DNA of 64,000 nucleotides from Sipunculus nudus (Eukaryota; Annelida; Sipuncula; Golfingiida; Sipunculidae): assembly GCA_026874595.1 (NCBI GenBank), contig CM049309.1, forward strand, positions 25,485,033-25,549,032, in the 5' to 3' direction. This document shows, in pieces, positions 36,277 to 48,870 of this stretch. The first letter of the stretch is position 1; the number at the start of each line of letters is the position of its first letter. The position numbers and the translations under genes are program-made. Under the pieces are notes generated by a model that saw only the letters and a list, made by a program, of their open reading frames with translations, did not search any database and was not told where the DNA came from.

Positions 36277-37930
36277 CTTTCTGGAGATCTCGGACATTTT
36301 ACATCTTGGCCCACACGAAGTCGGACTGCTTAGTACAATCTCGGACTACCCCATCGATGATCTCGGACCACATTCTGTACCATCTCAGACCACTATCGGA
36401 CCCGTTCAGACCTTGATCAGACTCATGATGTCGTTGTCAAATGTGTATGTTCCGTCTTCAAACGATGTTAAAGCTAATTATTAAAACATTATTACTCCAC
36501 GCATTACTGTTGCCTCTCTCTCTTTATCATTCTCTCCATCATTAATCATTCGCTACATTAGTCTTAATACTTATTTATAAATAATTCTAAAGTTTGTGCA
36601 TTTGATCGTGTTTTAAAGAATACGAGTGTGTGTGATAAAGAATGGAAGAAAGACAGAATGAATGAAATGATTAAATGAATGAAAGAATGAATGAAAGATT
36701 GAATGAGGGAAAGATTGAATGAATCAATTAATGAAAGAAAGAATTAAAGAAAAAAAGATTAAATGAAAGAAAGATAAATTGAATGAATGAATGAATGAAT
36801 GAATGAATGAATGAATGAATGAATGGATGAAAGACAGACAAAATAAATGAAAGATTAAATGAAGGAAGGAAAGAATTAATGAAAGAAAGATAAATGAAAA
36901 AAATAATAAGATTGAAGGAATGAAGGAAGGAAAGAATGAATGATAGATTGAATGAAAGAAAGATTGAATGATAGACAAAATGAATGAAAAGTTGAATGAG
37001 ACTAAATGAATGAATGAATGAAAGAAAGAATGAATGAAAAAAGTTTTAATGAATGAAGGATTGAATGAATTAATGAAAGAAATATTGAATGATAGTCAGA
37101 CAAAATAAATAAAAGATTGAATGAAGGAAGGAAAAAATGAATGAAAGTAGGAAAGGTTAAATGAAAGACAGTTTGAATGAAAAAAAATTGAATGATAGAT
37201 AGACAAAATTAATGAAAGGTTGAATAAGAGAAAGATTGAATCTTGTTTTTATATTGTATATATACAAAATTCTAATAAACTTTTTCAGCTCTTTGAGTTT
37301 AAATATGGTGTTAATTCCCACTTTTGAATTTCTTTTTAATGTATATATCTAAACTACAACTGTTAAACTCTCTTTAATATTATCTAGTACAGTAGTTGAA
37401 TTGTAGATATATAACAGCAATACACCAGTTCTGATTCTTTGATTCACACATGCTCACTTGTTCATTTTTGGTTTACGTAGTTTATCACAAATTTCATATT
37501 TTGGGTTTCATACCTCTTTCAATATTGTTTATATTAAATAAATCCTAATAAACTTTGTCATTTCCCTTTGAGTTAGAATATGGTGCCATGCGTTTAAGTT
37601 TAAGAGTGTGTGTTTGTGTGTGTCAAATGTTTTCTGAGTGGATATACATACTGAGCTATGTCATAGGCCTAACTTGTCCAAATAGAATTTTTAATATCTG
37701 AATCGCGCGCAGACGAAATAATATTGTGTATTATAAACATAACATTGTTTATTTCATAACAGTTTAGGCGGCCAGGACATGTATGTTACTTTGGTCTGAA
37801 AATCGTAGTTGCCCAATCGCAAAGTGGTCCGAGATCGTCGGCCCAGTGGTCCGAGATCGTAATGGTCTGATCTGAAGTGGTCTGACTTCGTGTGGGCGGA
37901 GATGTAAAAGGTCCGAGATCTCCAGGTACC
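36277..37930. mobile_element. TIR transposon (~1.65 kb) inserted in F3 copy iv
   Basis: Left end CTGGAGATCTCGGAC ... CCCACACGAAGTC pairs with right end GACTTCGTGTGGGCGG ... GTCCGAGATCTCCAG, giving inverted repeats of at least 55 bp with few mismatches. Further GATCTCGGACCAC repeats extend inward on both sides. The 9-base sequence CCCCAGGCA flanks the element at 36268-36276 and 37931-37939; the uninterrupted F3 copy ii has a single CACCAGGCAGC there. Long inverted repeats with a 9-bp duplication suggest a Mutator-like element; an 8-bp hAT reading is possible. The interior is a (TGAA)-rich tract with no transposase. Confidence 0.75.
36640..37250. repeat. Purine-rich (TGAA/AGAA)n tract
   Basis: About 600 bases built from GAATGAAT, GAAAGAAT and GAAGGAAG steps, including a pure (GAAT)n run at about 36783-36822. 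It occupies the centre of the TIR transposon. Confidence 0.9.
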
Positions 37931-39118
37931 CCCCAGGCAGCTTGCCTTGGTTAAGCTTGGCCACTACTAGCTGGCTTCCCATCTGCCCTGCACTCACCCA
38001 CCCCAAAGATGGTGCATTAACTAGATGAATGTTATAATTTTCTGTATTTTATTCATCCTTATTCTTGGCTATGCTACATTTTAGATTTTGTATTGTACCA
38101 CAATGATTAAGGTGCACATTTAATTGTGTCCACAAAGTGGTGTATTGCTATGAAAGTGTCGATATTCATCAGATAAGTAATTCCTTACTTCAGAAGAGTA
38201 AAAACTTCCCCAGGTGGGAAATTGACTATTAATTCCAGTATTAAATCAAAGCTGAGATAGAAATTCTAAGCACAATGATATTGTTTGTCCCTCATTCAAC
38301 CAACAATTTTTATTCTTTATTTGTAAAGACGATTTTATTTTATCAAATTTACTGAATATTTTATTCTATTTCAGTGAATAAAATTAAGCATGTACTGAAA
38401 ACTCCAATGTACAGAACTTTTTAATATTGATTCAAGGAATAATCTTGAAGGTGCAATGTTTTGGCATTATTTTCTTTTAAATTCAGTTTAAACATATGTG
38501 ATTTAAAAATAATAAAATATATGTGTATACATAATATGACCCAATATGAGCTACACTCTGGATATATAATGATTGCAATTTAGATTTATGATATTTTAAC
38601 TTATATTTTCAGATTTTTTATTACAAATTTATAATACTTGTAAATAAAAAAAATGAATCAGATAAAAACTATTAATGGAAAAAGTGGATATGCTAAAAAA
38701 ATAGGCTTATATATAAACCTAAATGCATTATTCCCTTGAAAGTGAAATAAAGGTATAAGTCCATTCTGTCCACTTGCCTGGAAAAATAGGCTTGTACATA
38801 AACTTAAATGCATTGTTCCCTTGTAAGTAAAATAAAGGTATTTGTCCATTCTGTTCACTTACCTGTCCATCTGTAAATTTTTCATATGCATCACAGTATC
38901 TCAACACTTTTACTGTTTTTCTTCATGACAGTCTTGTCAGAGTATTAGTTTTGCAATCATATATTTAGAACTTTACTGTAACCAAGTAGGAGGGCCCCTT
39001 TCTTCTTAGCTTCTTATATGCTAATAAATATGAAAAACATTACAATAGAATTTTTGCATATTTTGCATTTGCAAAAATTTCAAACTTCAGCTGAGCGTCG
39101 AGACCCATTGGTCCCTTG

Positions 39119-39291
39119 TTTAAAAGATTGTAACAATAATCTAAATGCTGCAAGTTCAAGGATAATAAGTTCCAAGATTTTTTGGTCACAAGGTCATTGA
39201 TAAAGGTCACAGGACTGTCATTCTGAAAAATTTCTTTAAAAATATCCATATAGACAATTTCAGCTGAGCATCGAGACCCATGGGTCCCTAG
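39119..39291 (+). mobile_element. Second F3 3' terminus
   Basis: Ends TTTCAGCTGAGCATCGAGAC, CCATGGGTCCCTAG, then host TT. It lies 173 bases beyond the 3' end of copy iv. Here the terminal tetranucleotide is CTAG instead of CTTG, linking F3 ends to those of F1, F4 and F5. Confidence 0.55.
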
Positions 39292-40024
39292 TTCTACTAT
39301 TTATTTTTGTTTGGTTTATGTGGACACCTCCATTATCCCAAAACTTTAGTTTGCACATATGTCAAGCTTATGTACAAATTCAGTAATTAGCCTTATATTT
39401 TATATCTTATGCAAGTAGTTGGTAACACATAAACAAATATTATAAATTATAATATCATGGTTCAAGGTATTATTTTTGTTAGGTGTCTTGATCTCTGAAT
39501 AAAGAAAATACCATGTTTTGTTGGGAGCACCTGAAATACTAATGGTACAGCAGTGCATGGCTTTAAGTGCTTAGGCTGTTTGTATAACATTCAGATTTCA
39601 TTCTGTTATTTCCATAGACACATGTGATAAAATGTGTTTTTAATATAGCTAACCAAGCACTGATAAGTGTGAAAAAAATATCTAAAAAAACAGACTGAGG
39701 GTACATGCAACATGTTAATGCTATGAAACAGAAGCAATGATACTATATAGTACACAAAATAGTACAATGTCCAACAAAAATGGCAGCACTTTATGTATTT
39801 ATAATGTGGGATTTTATAGAGAGGTTCCACTGCAGACAGTTATTTATTCAAATCAGATTTGTTCAAATCAAATTCATTTACATCAGGGCTTTCACTCCAG
39901 ATCACACATAATCAACCCAGGATGGCTAGGGATTGCCATGGAAGCATGTACAGTAGTACTACTGTGGGAAGGGTGGTACTACGCTAGTCCTAGGGCAGGG
40001 GCATTGTACTAAGGTTACATAATA
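39292..40024. other. AT-rich interval, no supported feature
   Basis: Only short frames on both strands; no repeat termini. Confidence 0.35.
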
Positions 40025-40774
40025 ACTAGAATACGGGTAGTCAACAAGTGTCTAAGTGTATCCGCCAAAATCAGAGTGGGACGGGTGAAGTGAGGCATAA
40101 ATTGAGTTGCAATGGGAAAAAGAGTGAGGTATGTTGCATATTAGCATGGATGCCTGCAGCAGAAATGTGTATGTAGGTTGTGCCAACTACCACAAAATCC
40201 AGAAAGCTGTCCAAGTTGTATACATGTGCAAATTTAAATTTTTTTGGCAGATAAGTCAAACCACTACTTGTTTATGACTGATTTTATTCCACGGCAGACA
40301 AACAGAAGGACGCTGTGCAAAAATGGTGGCAGGTGGCACCACCAATCTTGTGTATGCATGATTAAGAGCTATGTGAGATCTATACACATGCAAAATTTCA
40401 GGGGGATATGTCAAACCAGTCCTGAGATATAAGCCTGAATGTCTGCAGCATAAACATAAATGTAGGTGGCCCCAACTTCCACAAAATGGAGAAAGCTATC
40501 CAAGATGTATAAACATACAAATTTTAGGCAGATCAGTCAAACCATTACTGCGATATAAGTGATTGTACCCCATGGCAGACAAACAGACAGATGCTAGTTG
40601 TGCAAGAACTATGTGAGATCTATACACATGCAAAATTTCAGGAGGATACAGCAAACCAGTCCTGAGATATAAGCCTGGATGTCTGCAGCGTAAACATAAA
40701 TGTAGGTGGTACCACAAGCCACAAAATCCAGAAAGATGTATAAACATGCAAAATTTAAGGCAGCTCAGTCAAAC

Positions 40775-41753
40775 CAAGGAGTTTACAGGACTGGAGTAAC
40801 AACTGTCAGAAGCCCTGCCAGGTCACGAGTGTCAGTCGTGCGCTAATTGCAATTAAGACATGATAAGCCCATTAACTCTATTGTACGCCTATTGTGCCGC
40901 AGTGTCAGGCGCAGCGGCGGCACGGCCTTTGATAAAGCGAGCCTGCTAGATGTTACTTCTGCGGTCCGCTGTAGCTCGCTGAAGCGGAGAGCGATATATC
41001 CAGTAACTGAGCAGTAAATCACTGGAATAACATTGACCGGAATTATGAATGCGCAAATGGTTTGTTTTGTCAAGAATTATGCGCAACAAATATATCTAGA
41101 GAGGTCTCGTGTTGAGGAATCACTTAACCAATTTTTGGATAGATGCGGACACTCTACATCAACTTATGCCGTGATTCATGACGGATGACTGGTAAGTGTA
41201 AACCTTACTTTCCCTGAATAACTTCAGAATTATAAAAAATTCCATCAGTTCCCACACTTCTGACTTATATTAATAATTGGCCATGTATTATAGTATTCCG
41301 ACGATAAAAAAAAATTTTTTAGCTTATGCTCGGATGACTTTCATTTTGATGGATAACAGCGAGCCATTGTCCCCTCTGTCACTGACGGCGTTGTTCTCGT
41401 ATTATCGCCCATATGTACCGCAGCCAAGCTATAGCTCAGGCGTCATTAGCAACGAAACCTTCACACACCTTTCCCACACATATGGAAATATGGTGTTCAA
41501 ACTTATGATTGTTTATATATTTATATTAAGTACAACCGGAGATAATTTTCGCGTTAGTTCACATTGGTGGTCTCCGGGAACTAACGAGCTGTCGAAGTCA
41601 CGCCGAAGGGTGGTCTCTCGCGCTGAATCAATTAGCGCCGGGCTTATCAGCAGCATCTCTGTGTGCCATTGAGCAGCGAGTTTTATGACCCCGGTCAGCA
41701 ACATCCGACACGCCCAGACTCTCACTTGATACTCCATCCCTGTAAACTCCTTG
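40775..41753. mobile_element. 979-bp TIR transposon inserted in F1 copy B
   Basis: Ends CAAGGAGTTTACAGG and CCTGTAAACTCCTTG are perfect inverted repeats, with weaker similarity continuing inward (GCGCTAATTG on the left, CAATTAGCGC on the right). GTCAAAC(C), a 7-8 base direct repeat, flanks the element. The end sequence CAAGG fits the hAT pattern YARNG, and an ~8-bp duplication would fit too, so hAT-like is the best guess. GC-rich ends and an AT-rich centre. The longest frame (41277-41672, 131 codons) shows no transposase motif. Confidence 0.65.
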
Positions 41754-42250
41754 GTCAAACCACTGCTTTGATATGAGTGGTTTTTTCCGATGGCAGACAG
41801 ACAGATACTGTGCAAAAATGGTTTCAGGAGGCGCCACTTGTTTTGCGTATGATGAAGAGCTATGTGAGATCTATACACATGCAAAATTATGTCCCAATCG
41901 GTCAGAGGGTTATTGAGATATTAGCTTGGATGTCTGCAGCATTTACATGAATGTAGGTGGCACAACCTGTCATAAAATCAAGAAAGCCATCCAGGATGTA
42001 TACACATGCAAAATTTCAGGTGGATAAGTCCAATCAATGCAGAGATATGAGTGATTTTATCCCAAGGCAGATGAACAGAAGGTCGCTGTGCAAAAATGGT
42101 AGCCGGTGGCACCACCATTTTTAGTGTATGTTATAAAGCTATCTAAGGGCTACATTTGTGCAAAATTTTTAGCTTGATTTGTAAAAGGATTCCCGAGATA
42201 TGTGGGTTTGTGTGTGGAAACAGACGGACAATAGGACGCTGGGCAGAGAA

Positions 42251-42263
42251 AGGTCAGAGGTCA
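42251..42263 (+). promoter_or_regulatory. DR1-type motif in F1 copy B
   Basis: AGGTCAGAGGTCA, orthologous in position to the motifs in F1 copies A, C and D. Confidence 0.25.
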
Positions 42264-42425
42264 ACCAAAAATGAGGGCACATCAGTTCCCATGTGACCCG
42301 ATCATAGTCCCGAATTTAAAAAAATTCCGCCCAGTGGTTACGGAGGAGTCCTCCGGAAACCTATGCAGCGGCATCCAACTGAAAACATAGTATCTGCAAA
42401 ACTGCAAACTGTTTTGGTGGATACA

Positions 42426-42880
42426 GTAATAATTAAGGTGCAAATACAGCATGCATATCACTGCAGTGGGGCTTTGGTTACCCACAAAGTTCTAAACTGT
42501 TTAAAACTACTAAAGGGCCTACAGATTAACACCGTCAGACCATCCTGGATTGGTACGGTTTGCTGCAAACTGGCTAAGGACCCCCAAGGTTGACCCCTTT
42601 TGAAGCACCAGTGTGACTACACGAGGACCCCCAAGGATGACCCAGATTTATACATCACAGGACTCACCATTGCACTAATCCAAGAATGTGTGACTAAAGC
42701 TGAAGACTACTTCCCTATGTGTATATGGATATAAGAATTTAGTTGTTTCCCTCTTGAGCAACTAGATATCAATGTAGCTTACATATGGTGTCTGATATTC
42801 ATCACACAGTGTTCAGAATCACCATGTCCTTCAACTCTATGAAGAACTGAAAACATCAGGATATTTCTTTGTATATGTCT
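42426..42880. other. Unassigned interval
   Basis: A local duplicated phrase (AGGACCCCCAAGG at about 42579 and 42622) is the only structure noted. Confidence 0.35.
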
Positions 42881-45800
42881 TCATCCAGACTAAAGAGTAG
42901 GGTATACTGGTGATTATAAGATAAGTTTTGGTAGTCTCATCAACCAGACTACAGAGTAGGGTATACTGGTGATTATAAGATAAGTTTTGGTAGTCTCATC
43001 AACCAGACTAAAGAGTAGGGTATACTGGTGATTATAAGATAAGTTTTGGTAGTCTCATCAACCAGACTAAAGAGTAGGGTATACTGGTGATTATAAGATA
43101 AGTTTTGGTAGTCTCATCAACCAGACTAAAGAGTAGGGTATACTGGTGATTACAAGATTAAGTTTTGGTAGTCTCATCAACCAGACTAAAGAGTAGGGTA
43201 TACTGGTGATTATAAGATAAGTTTTTGTAGTCTCATCAACCAGACTAAAGAGTAGGGTATACTGGTGATTATAAGATAAGTTTTGGTAGTCTCATCAACC
43301 AGACTAAAGAGTAGGGTATACTGGTGATTATAAGATAAGTTTTGGTAGTCTCATCAACCAGACTAAAGAGTAGGGTATACTGGTGATTATAAGATAAGTT
43401 TTGGTAGTCTCATCAACCAGACTACAGAGTAGGGTATACTGGTGATTATAAGATAAGTTTTGGTAGTCTCATCAACCAGACTAAAGAGTAGGGTATACTG
43501 GTGATTATAAGATAAGTTTTGGTAGTCTCATCAACCAGACTAAAGAGTAGGGTATACTAGTGATAACAAGATGAAGTTTTGGTAGTCTCATCAACCAGAC
43601 TAAAGAGTAGGGTATACTGGTGATTACAAGATTAAGTTTTGGTAGTCTCATCAACCAGACTAAAGAGTAGGGTATACTGGTGATTATAAGATGAAGTTTT
43701 GGTAGTCTCATCAACCAGACTAAAGAGTAGGGTATACTAGTGATAACAAGATGAAGTTTTGGTAGTCTCATCAACCAGACTAAAGAGTAGGGTATACTGG
43801 TGATAACAAGATGAAGTTTTGGTAGTCTCATCAACCAGACTAAAGAGTAGGGTATACTAGTGATAACAAGATGAAGTTTTGGTAGTCTCATCAACCAGAC
43901 TAAAGAGTAGGGTATACTGGTGATTACAAGATTAAGTTTTGGTAGTCTCATCAACCAGACTAAAGAGTAGGGTATACTGGTGATTATAAGATAAGTTTTT
44001 GTAGTCTCATCAACCAGACTAAAGAGTAGGGTATACTGGTGATTATAAGATAAGTTTTGGTAGTCTCATCAACCAGACTAAAGAGTAGGGTATACTGGTG
44101 ATTATAAGATAAGTTTTGGTAGTCTCATCAACCAGACTACAGAGTAGGGTATACTGGTGATTATAAGATAAGTTTTTGTAGTCTCATCAACCAGACTAAA
44201 GAGTAGGGTATACTGGTGATAACAAGATGAAGTTTTGGTAGTCTCATCAACCAGACTAAAGAGTAGGGTATACTAGTGATAACAAGATGAAGTTTTGGTA
44301 GTCTCATCAACCAGACTAAAGAGTAGGGTATACTGGTGATTACAAGATTAAGTTTTGGTAGTCTCATCAACCAGACTAAAGAGTAGGGTATACTGGTGAT
44401 TATAAGATAAGTTTTTGTAGTCTCATCAACCAGACTAAAGAGTAGGGTATACTGGTGATTATAAGATAAGTTTTGGTAGTCTCATCAACCAGACTAAAGA
44501 GTAGGGTATACTGGTGATTACAAGATTAAGTTTTGGTAGTCTCATCAACCAGACTAAAGAGTAGGGTATACTGGTGATTATAAGATAAGTTTTTGTAGTC
44601 TCATCAACCAGACTAAAGAGTAGGGTATACTGGTGATTATAAGATAAGTTTTGGTAGTCTCATCAACCAGACTAAAGAGTAGGGTATACTGGTGATTATA
44701 AGATAAGTTTTGGTAGTCTCATCAACCAGACTACAGAGTAGGGTATACTGGTGATTATAAGATAAGTTTTTGTAGTCTCATCAACCAGACTAAAGAGTAG
44801 GGTATACTGGTGATAACAAGATGAAGTTTTGGTAGTCTCATCAACCAGACTAAAGAGTAGGGTATACTAGTGATAACAAGATGAAGTTTTGGTAGTCTCA
44901 TCAACCAGACTAAAGAGTAGGGTATACTGGTGATTACAAGATTAAGTTTTGGTAGTCTCATCAACCAGACTAAAGAGTAGGGTATACTGGTGATTATAAG
45001 ATAAGTTTTTGTAGTCTCATCAACCAGACTAAAGAGTAGGGTATACTGGTGATTATAAGATAAGTTTTGGTAGTCTCATCAACCAGACTAAAGAGTAGTG
45101 TATACTGGTGATTACAAGATTAAGTTTTGGTAGTCTCATCAACCAGACTAAAGAGTAGGGTATACTGGTGATTATAAGATAAGTTTTTGTAGTCTCATCA
45201 ACCAGACTACAGAGTAGGGTATACTGGTGATTATAAGATAAGTTTTTGTAGTCTCATCAACCAGACTAAAGAGTAGGGTATACTGGTGATTATAAGATAA
45301 GTTTTTGTAGTCTCATCAACCAGACTAAAGAGTAGGGTAAACTGGTGATTACAAGATTAAGTTTTGGTAGTCTCATCAACCAGACTAAAGAGTAGGGTAT
45401 ACTGGTGATTATAAGATAAGTTTTTGTAGTCTCATCAACCAGACTAAAGAGTAGGGTATACTGGTGATTATAAGATAAGTTTTTGTAGTCTCATCAACCA
45501 GACTAATGAGTAGGGTATACTGGTGATTATAAGATAAGTTTTGGTAGTCTCATCAACCAGACTACAGAGTAGGGTATACTGGTGATTATAAGATAAGTTT
45601 TTGTAGTCTCATCAACCAGACTACAGAGTAGGGTATACTGGTGATTATAAGATAAGTTTTTGTAGTCTCATCAACCAGACTACAGAGTAGGGTATACTGG
45701 TGATTATAAGATAAGTTTTTGTAGTCTCATCAACCAGACTAAAGAGTAGGGTATACTGGTGATTACAAGATTAAGTTTTGGTAGTCTCATCAACCAGACT

Positions 45801-48800
45801 ACAGAGAAGGGTATACTGGTGATTATAAGATAAGTTTTTGTAGTCTCATCAACCAGACTAAAGAGTAGGGTATACTGGTGATTATAAGATAAGTTTTGGT
45901 AGTCTCATCAACCAGACTAAAGAGTAGGGTATACTGGTGATTATAAGATAAGTTTTTGTAGTCTCATCAACCAGACTACAGAGTAGGGTATACTGGTGAT
46001 TATAAGATAAGTTTTTGTAGTCTCATCAACCAGACTAAAGAGTAGGGTATACTGGTGATTATAAGATAAGTTTTTGTAGTCTCATCAACCAGACTAAAGA
46101 GTAGGGTATACTGGTGATTACAAGATTAAGTTTTGGTAGTCTCATCAACCAGACTAAAGAGTAGGGTATACTGGTGATTATAAGATAAGTTTTTGTAGTC
46201 TCATCAACCAGACTAAAGAGTAGGGTATACTGGTGATTATAAGATAAGTTTTTGTAGTCTCATCAACCAGACTAAAGAGTAGGGTATACTGGTGATTATA
46301 AGATAAGTTTTGGTAGTCTCATCAACCAGATTACAGAGTAGGGTATACTGGTGATTATAAGATAAGTTTTGGTAGTCTCATCAACCAGACTAAAGAGTAG
46401 GGTATACTGGTGATTATAAGATAAGTTTTGGTAGTCTCATCAACCAGACTAAAGAGTAGGGTATACTGGTGATTACAAGATTAAGTTTTGGTAGTCTCAT
46501 CAACCAGACTAAAGAGTAGGGTATACTGGTGATTATAAGATAAGTTTTGGTAGTCTCATCAACCAGACTAAAGAGTAGGGTATACTAGTGATAACAAGAT
46601 GAAGTTTTGGTAGTCTCATCAACCAGACTAAAGAGTAGGGTATACTAGTGATAACAAGATGAAGTTTTGGTAGTCTCATCAACCAGACTAAAGAGTAGGG
46701 TATACTGGTGATTACAAGATTAAGTTTTGGTAGTCTCATCAACCAGACTAAAGAGTAGGGTATACTGGTGATTATAAGATAAGTTTTTGTAGTCTCATCA
46801 ACCAGACTAAAGAGTAGGGTATACTGGTGATTATAAGATAAGTTTTGGTAGTCTCATCAACCAGACTAAAGAGTAGGGTATACTGGTGATTATAAGATAA
46901 GTTTTGGTAGTCTCATCAACCAGACTAAAGAGTAGGGTATACTGGTGATTATAAGATAAGTTTTTGTAGTCTCATCAACCAGACTAAAGAGTAGGGACCG
47001 GTGATTATAAGATAAGTTTTTGTAGTCTCATCAACCAGACTAAAGAGTAGGGTATACTGGTGATTATAAGATAAGTTTTGGTAGTCTCATCAACCAGACT
47101 ACAGAGTAGGGTATACTGGTGATTATAAGATAAGTTTTGGTAGTCTCATCAACCAGACTAAAGAGTAGGGTATACTGGTGATTATAAGATAAGTTTTGGT
47201 AGTCTCATCAACCAGACTAAAGAGTAGGGTATACTGGTGATTACAAGATTAAGTTTTGGTAGTCTCATCAACCAGACTAAAGAGTAGGGTATACTGGTGA
47301 TTATAAGATAAGTTTTGGTAGTCTCATCAACCAGACTAAAGAGTAGGGTATACTAGTGATAACAAGATGAAGTTTTGGTAGTCTCATCAACCAGACTAAA
47401 GAGTAGGGTATACTAGTGATAACAAGATTAAGTTTTGGTAGTCTCATCAACCAGACTAAAGAGTAGGGTATACTGGTGATTACAAGATTAAGTTTTGGTA
47501 GTCTCATCAACCAGACTAAAGAGTAGGGTATACTGGTGATTATAAGATAAGTTTTTGTAGTCTCATCAACCAGACTAAAGAGTAGGGTATACTGGTGATT
47601 ATAAGATAAGTTTTGGTAGTCTCATCAACCAGACTAAAGAGTAGGGTATACTGGTGATTATAAGATAAGTTTTGGTAGTCTCATCAACCAGACTAAAGAG
47701 TAGGGTATACTGGTGATTATAAGATAAGTTTTTGTAGTCTCATCAACCAGACTAAAGAGTAGGGTATACTGGTGATTATAAGATAAGTTTTGGTAGTCTC
47801 ATCAACCAGACTAAAGAGTAGGGTATACTGGTGATTATAAGATAAGTTTTGGTAGTCTCATCAACCAGACTAAAGAGTAGGGTATACTGGTGATTATAAG
47901 ATAAGTTTTGGTAGTCTCATCAACCAGACTAAAGAGTAGGGTATACTGGTGATTATAAGATAAGTTTTGGTAGTCTCATCAACCAGACTACAGAGTAGGG
48001 TATACTGGTGATTATAAGATAAGTTTTGGTAGTCTCATCAACCAGACTAAAGAGTAGGGTATACTGGTGATTATAAGATAAGTTTTGGTAGTCTCATCAA
48101 CCAGACTAAAGAGTAGGGTATACTAGTGATAACAAGATGAAGTTTTGGTAGTCTCATCAACCAGACTAAAGAGTAGGGTATACTAGTGATAACAAGATGA
48201 AGTTTTGGTAGTCTCATCAACCAGACTAAAGAGTAGGGTATACTAGTGATAACAAGATGAAGTTTTGGTAGTCTCATCAACCAGACTAAAGAGTAGGGTA
48301 TACTGGTGATTACAAGATTAAGTTTTGGTAGTCTCATCAACCAGACTAAAGAGTAGGGTATACTGGTGATTATAAGATAAGTTTTTGTAGTCTCATCAAC
48401 CAGACTAAAGAGTAGGGTATACTGGTGATTATAAGATAAGTTTTGGTAGTCTCATCAACCAGACTAAAGAGTAGGGTATACTGGTGATTATAAGATAAGT
48501 TTTGGTAGTCTCATCAACCAGACTAAAGAGTAGGGTATACTGGTGATTATAAGATAAGTTTTGGTAGTCTCATCAACCAGACTAAAGAGTAGGGTATACT
48601 GGTGATTATAAGATAAGTTTTGGTAGTCTCATCAACCAGACTAAAGAGTAGGGTATACTGGTGATTATAAGATAAGTTTTGGTAGTCTCATCAACCAGAC
48701 TAAAGAGTAGGGTATACTGGTGATTATAAGATAAGTTTTGGTAGTCTCATCAACCAGACTAAAGAGTAGGGTATACTGGTGATTATAAGATAAGTTTTGG

Positions 48801-48870
48801 TAGTCTCATCAACCAGACTAAAGAGTAGGGTATACTGGTGATTTTAAGATAAGTTTTGGTAGTCTCATCA
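42881..48870. repeat. 59/60-bp minisatellite, about 100 copies
   Basis: Six kilobases of a unit reading TAAGTTTTGGTAGTCTCATC, AACCAGACTAAAGAGTAGGG, TATACTGGTGATTATAAGA (59 bases). Main variants: GTTTTTG for GTTTTGG; CTACAG for CTAAAG; a 60-base form with GATTACAAGATT; a 60-base form with ACTAGTGATAACAAGATGA. Runs of 60-base variants keep one frame on the minus strand and so create repetitive open frames (for example 43505-43954, a 20-residue repeat beginning LPKLHLVITS). The 59-base variants destroy that frame, so I read the array as non-coding. One truncated unit lies at about 46997. Confidence 0.97.

Larger units (their letters stand above)
35430..39118 (+). mobile_element. F3 Helentron-like element, copy iv, split by another transposon
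   Basis: 5' end TTTTTAGCTCAGCTGACTG and a CGTCCGTCTGGGCATCCGG tract; 3' end CTTCAGCTGAGCGTCGAGACCC then GGTCCCTTG. The left part includes GTGGTGGTGCCACC (about 35782) and a DR1 motif. From about 36230 it matches the right half of copy ii (16474-17621), interrupted at 36277-37930. A second F3-type 3' end lies at 39262-39291 (CAGCTGAGCATCGAGACCC, ATGGGTCCCTAG), so two F3 elements may be stacked here. Confidence 0.65.
40025..42425 (-). mobile_element. F1 Helentron-like element, copy B (reverse), split by a transposon
   Basis: Read on the minus strand: 5' end TGTATCCACCAAAACAG, a subterminal partner TTTTGGCGGATAC, then the terminus ACTACCCGTATTCTAG followed by TT. The + strand therefore starts CTAGAATACGGGTAGT and ends TTTTGGTGGATACA. 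The internal half-units with the GGTGGC(G/A)CCACC region are recognisable but diverged. It is interrupted at 40775-41753. Without the insert it is about 1.4 kb. Confidence 0.72.

Noticed and set aside
41277-41672. 131-codon frame inside the 979-bp transposon as a possible transposase
   Set aside because: No DDE, zinc-finger or hAT-dimerisation signature is visible, and the element is far too short for an autonomous hAT.
43505-43954. 149-codon minus-strand frame with a perfect 20-residue repeat
   Set aside because: Produced by consecutive 60-bp minisatellite units; neighbouring 59-bp units shift the frame and there is no start or splice context.
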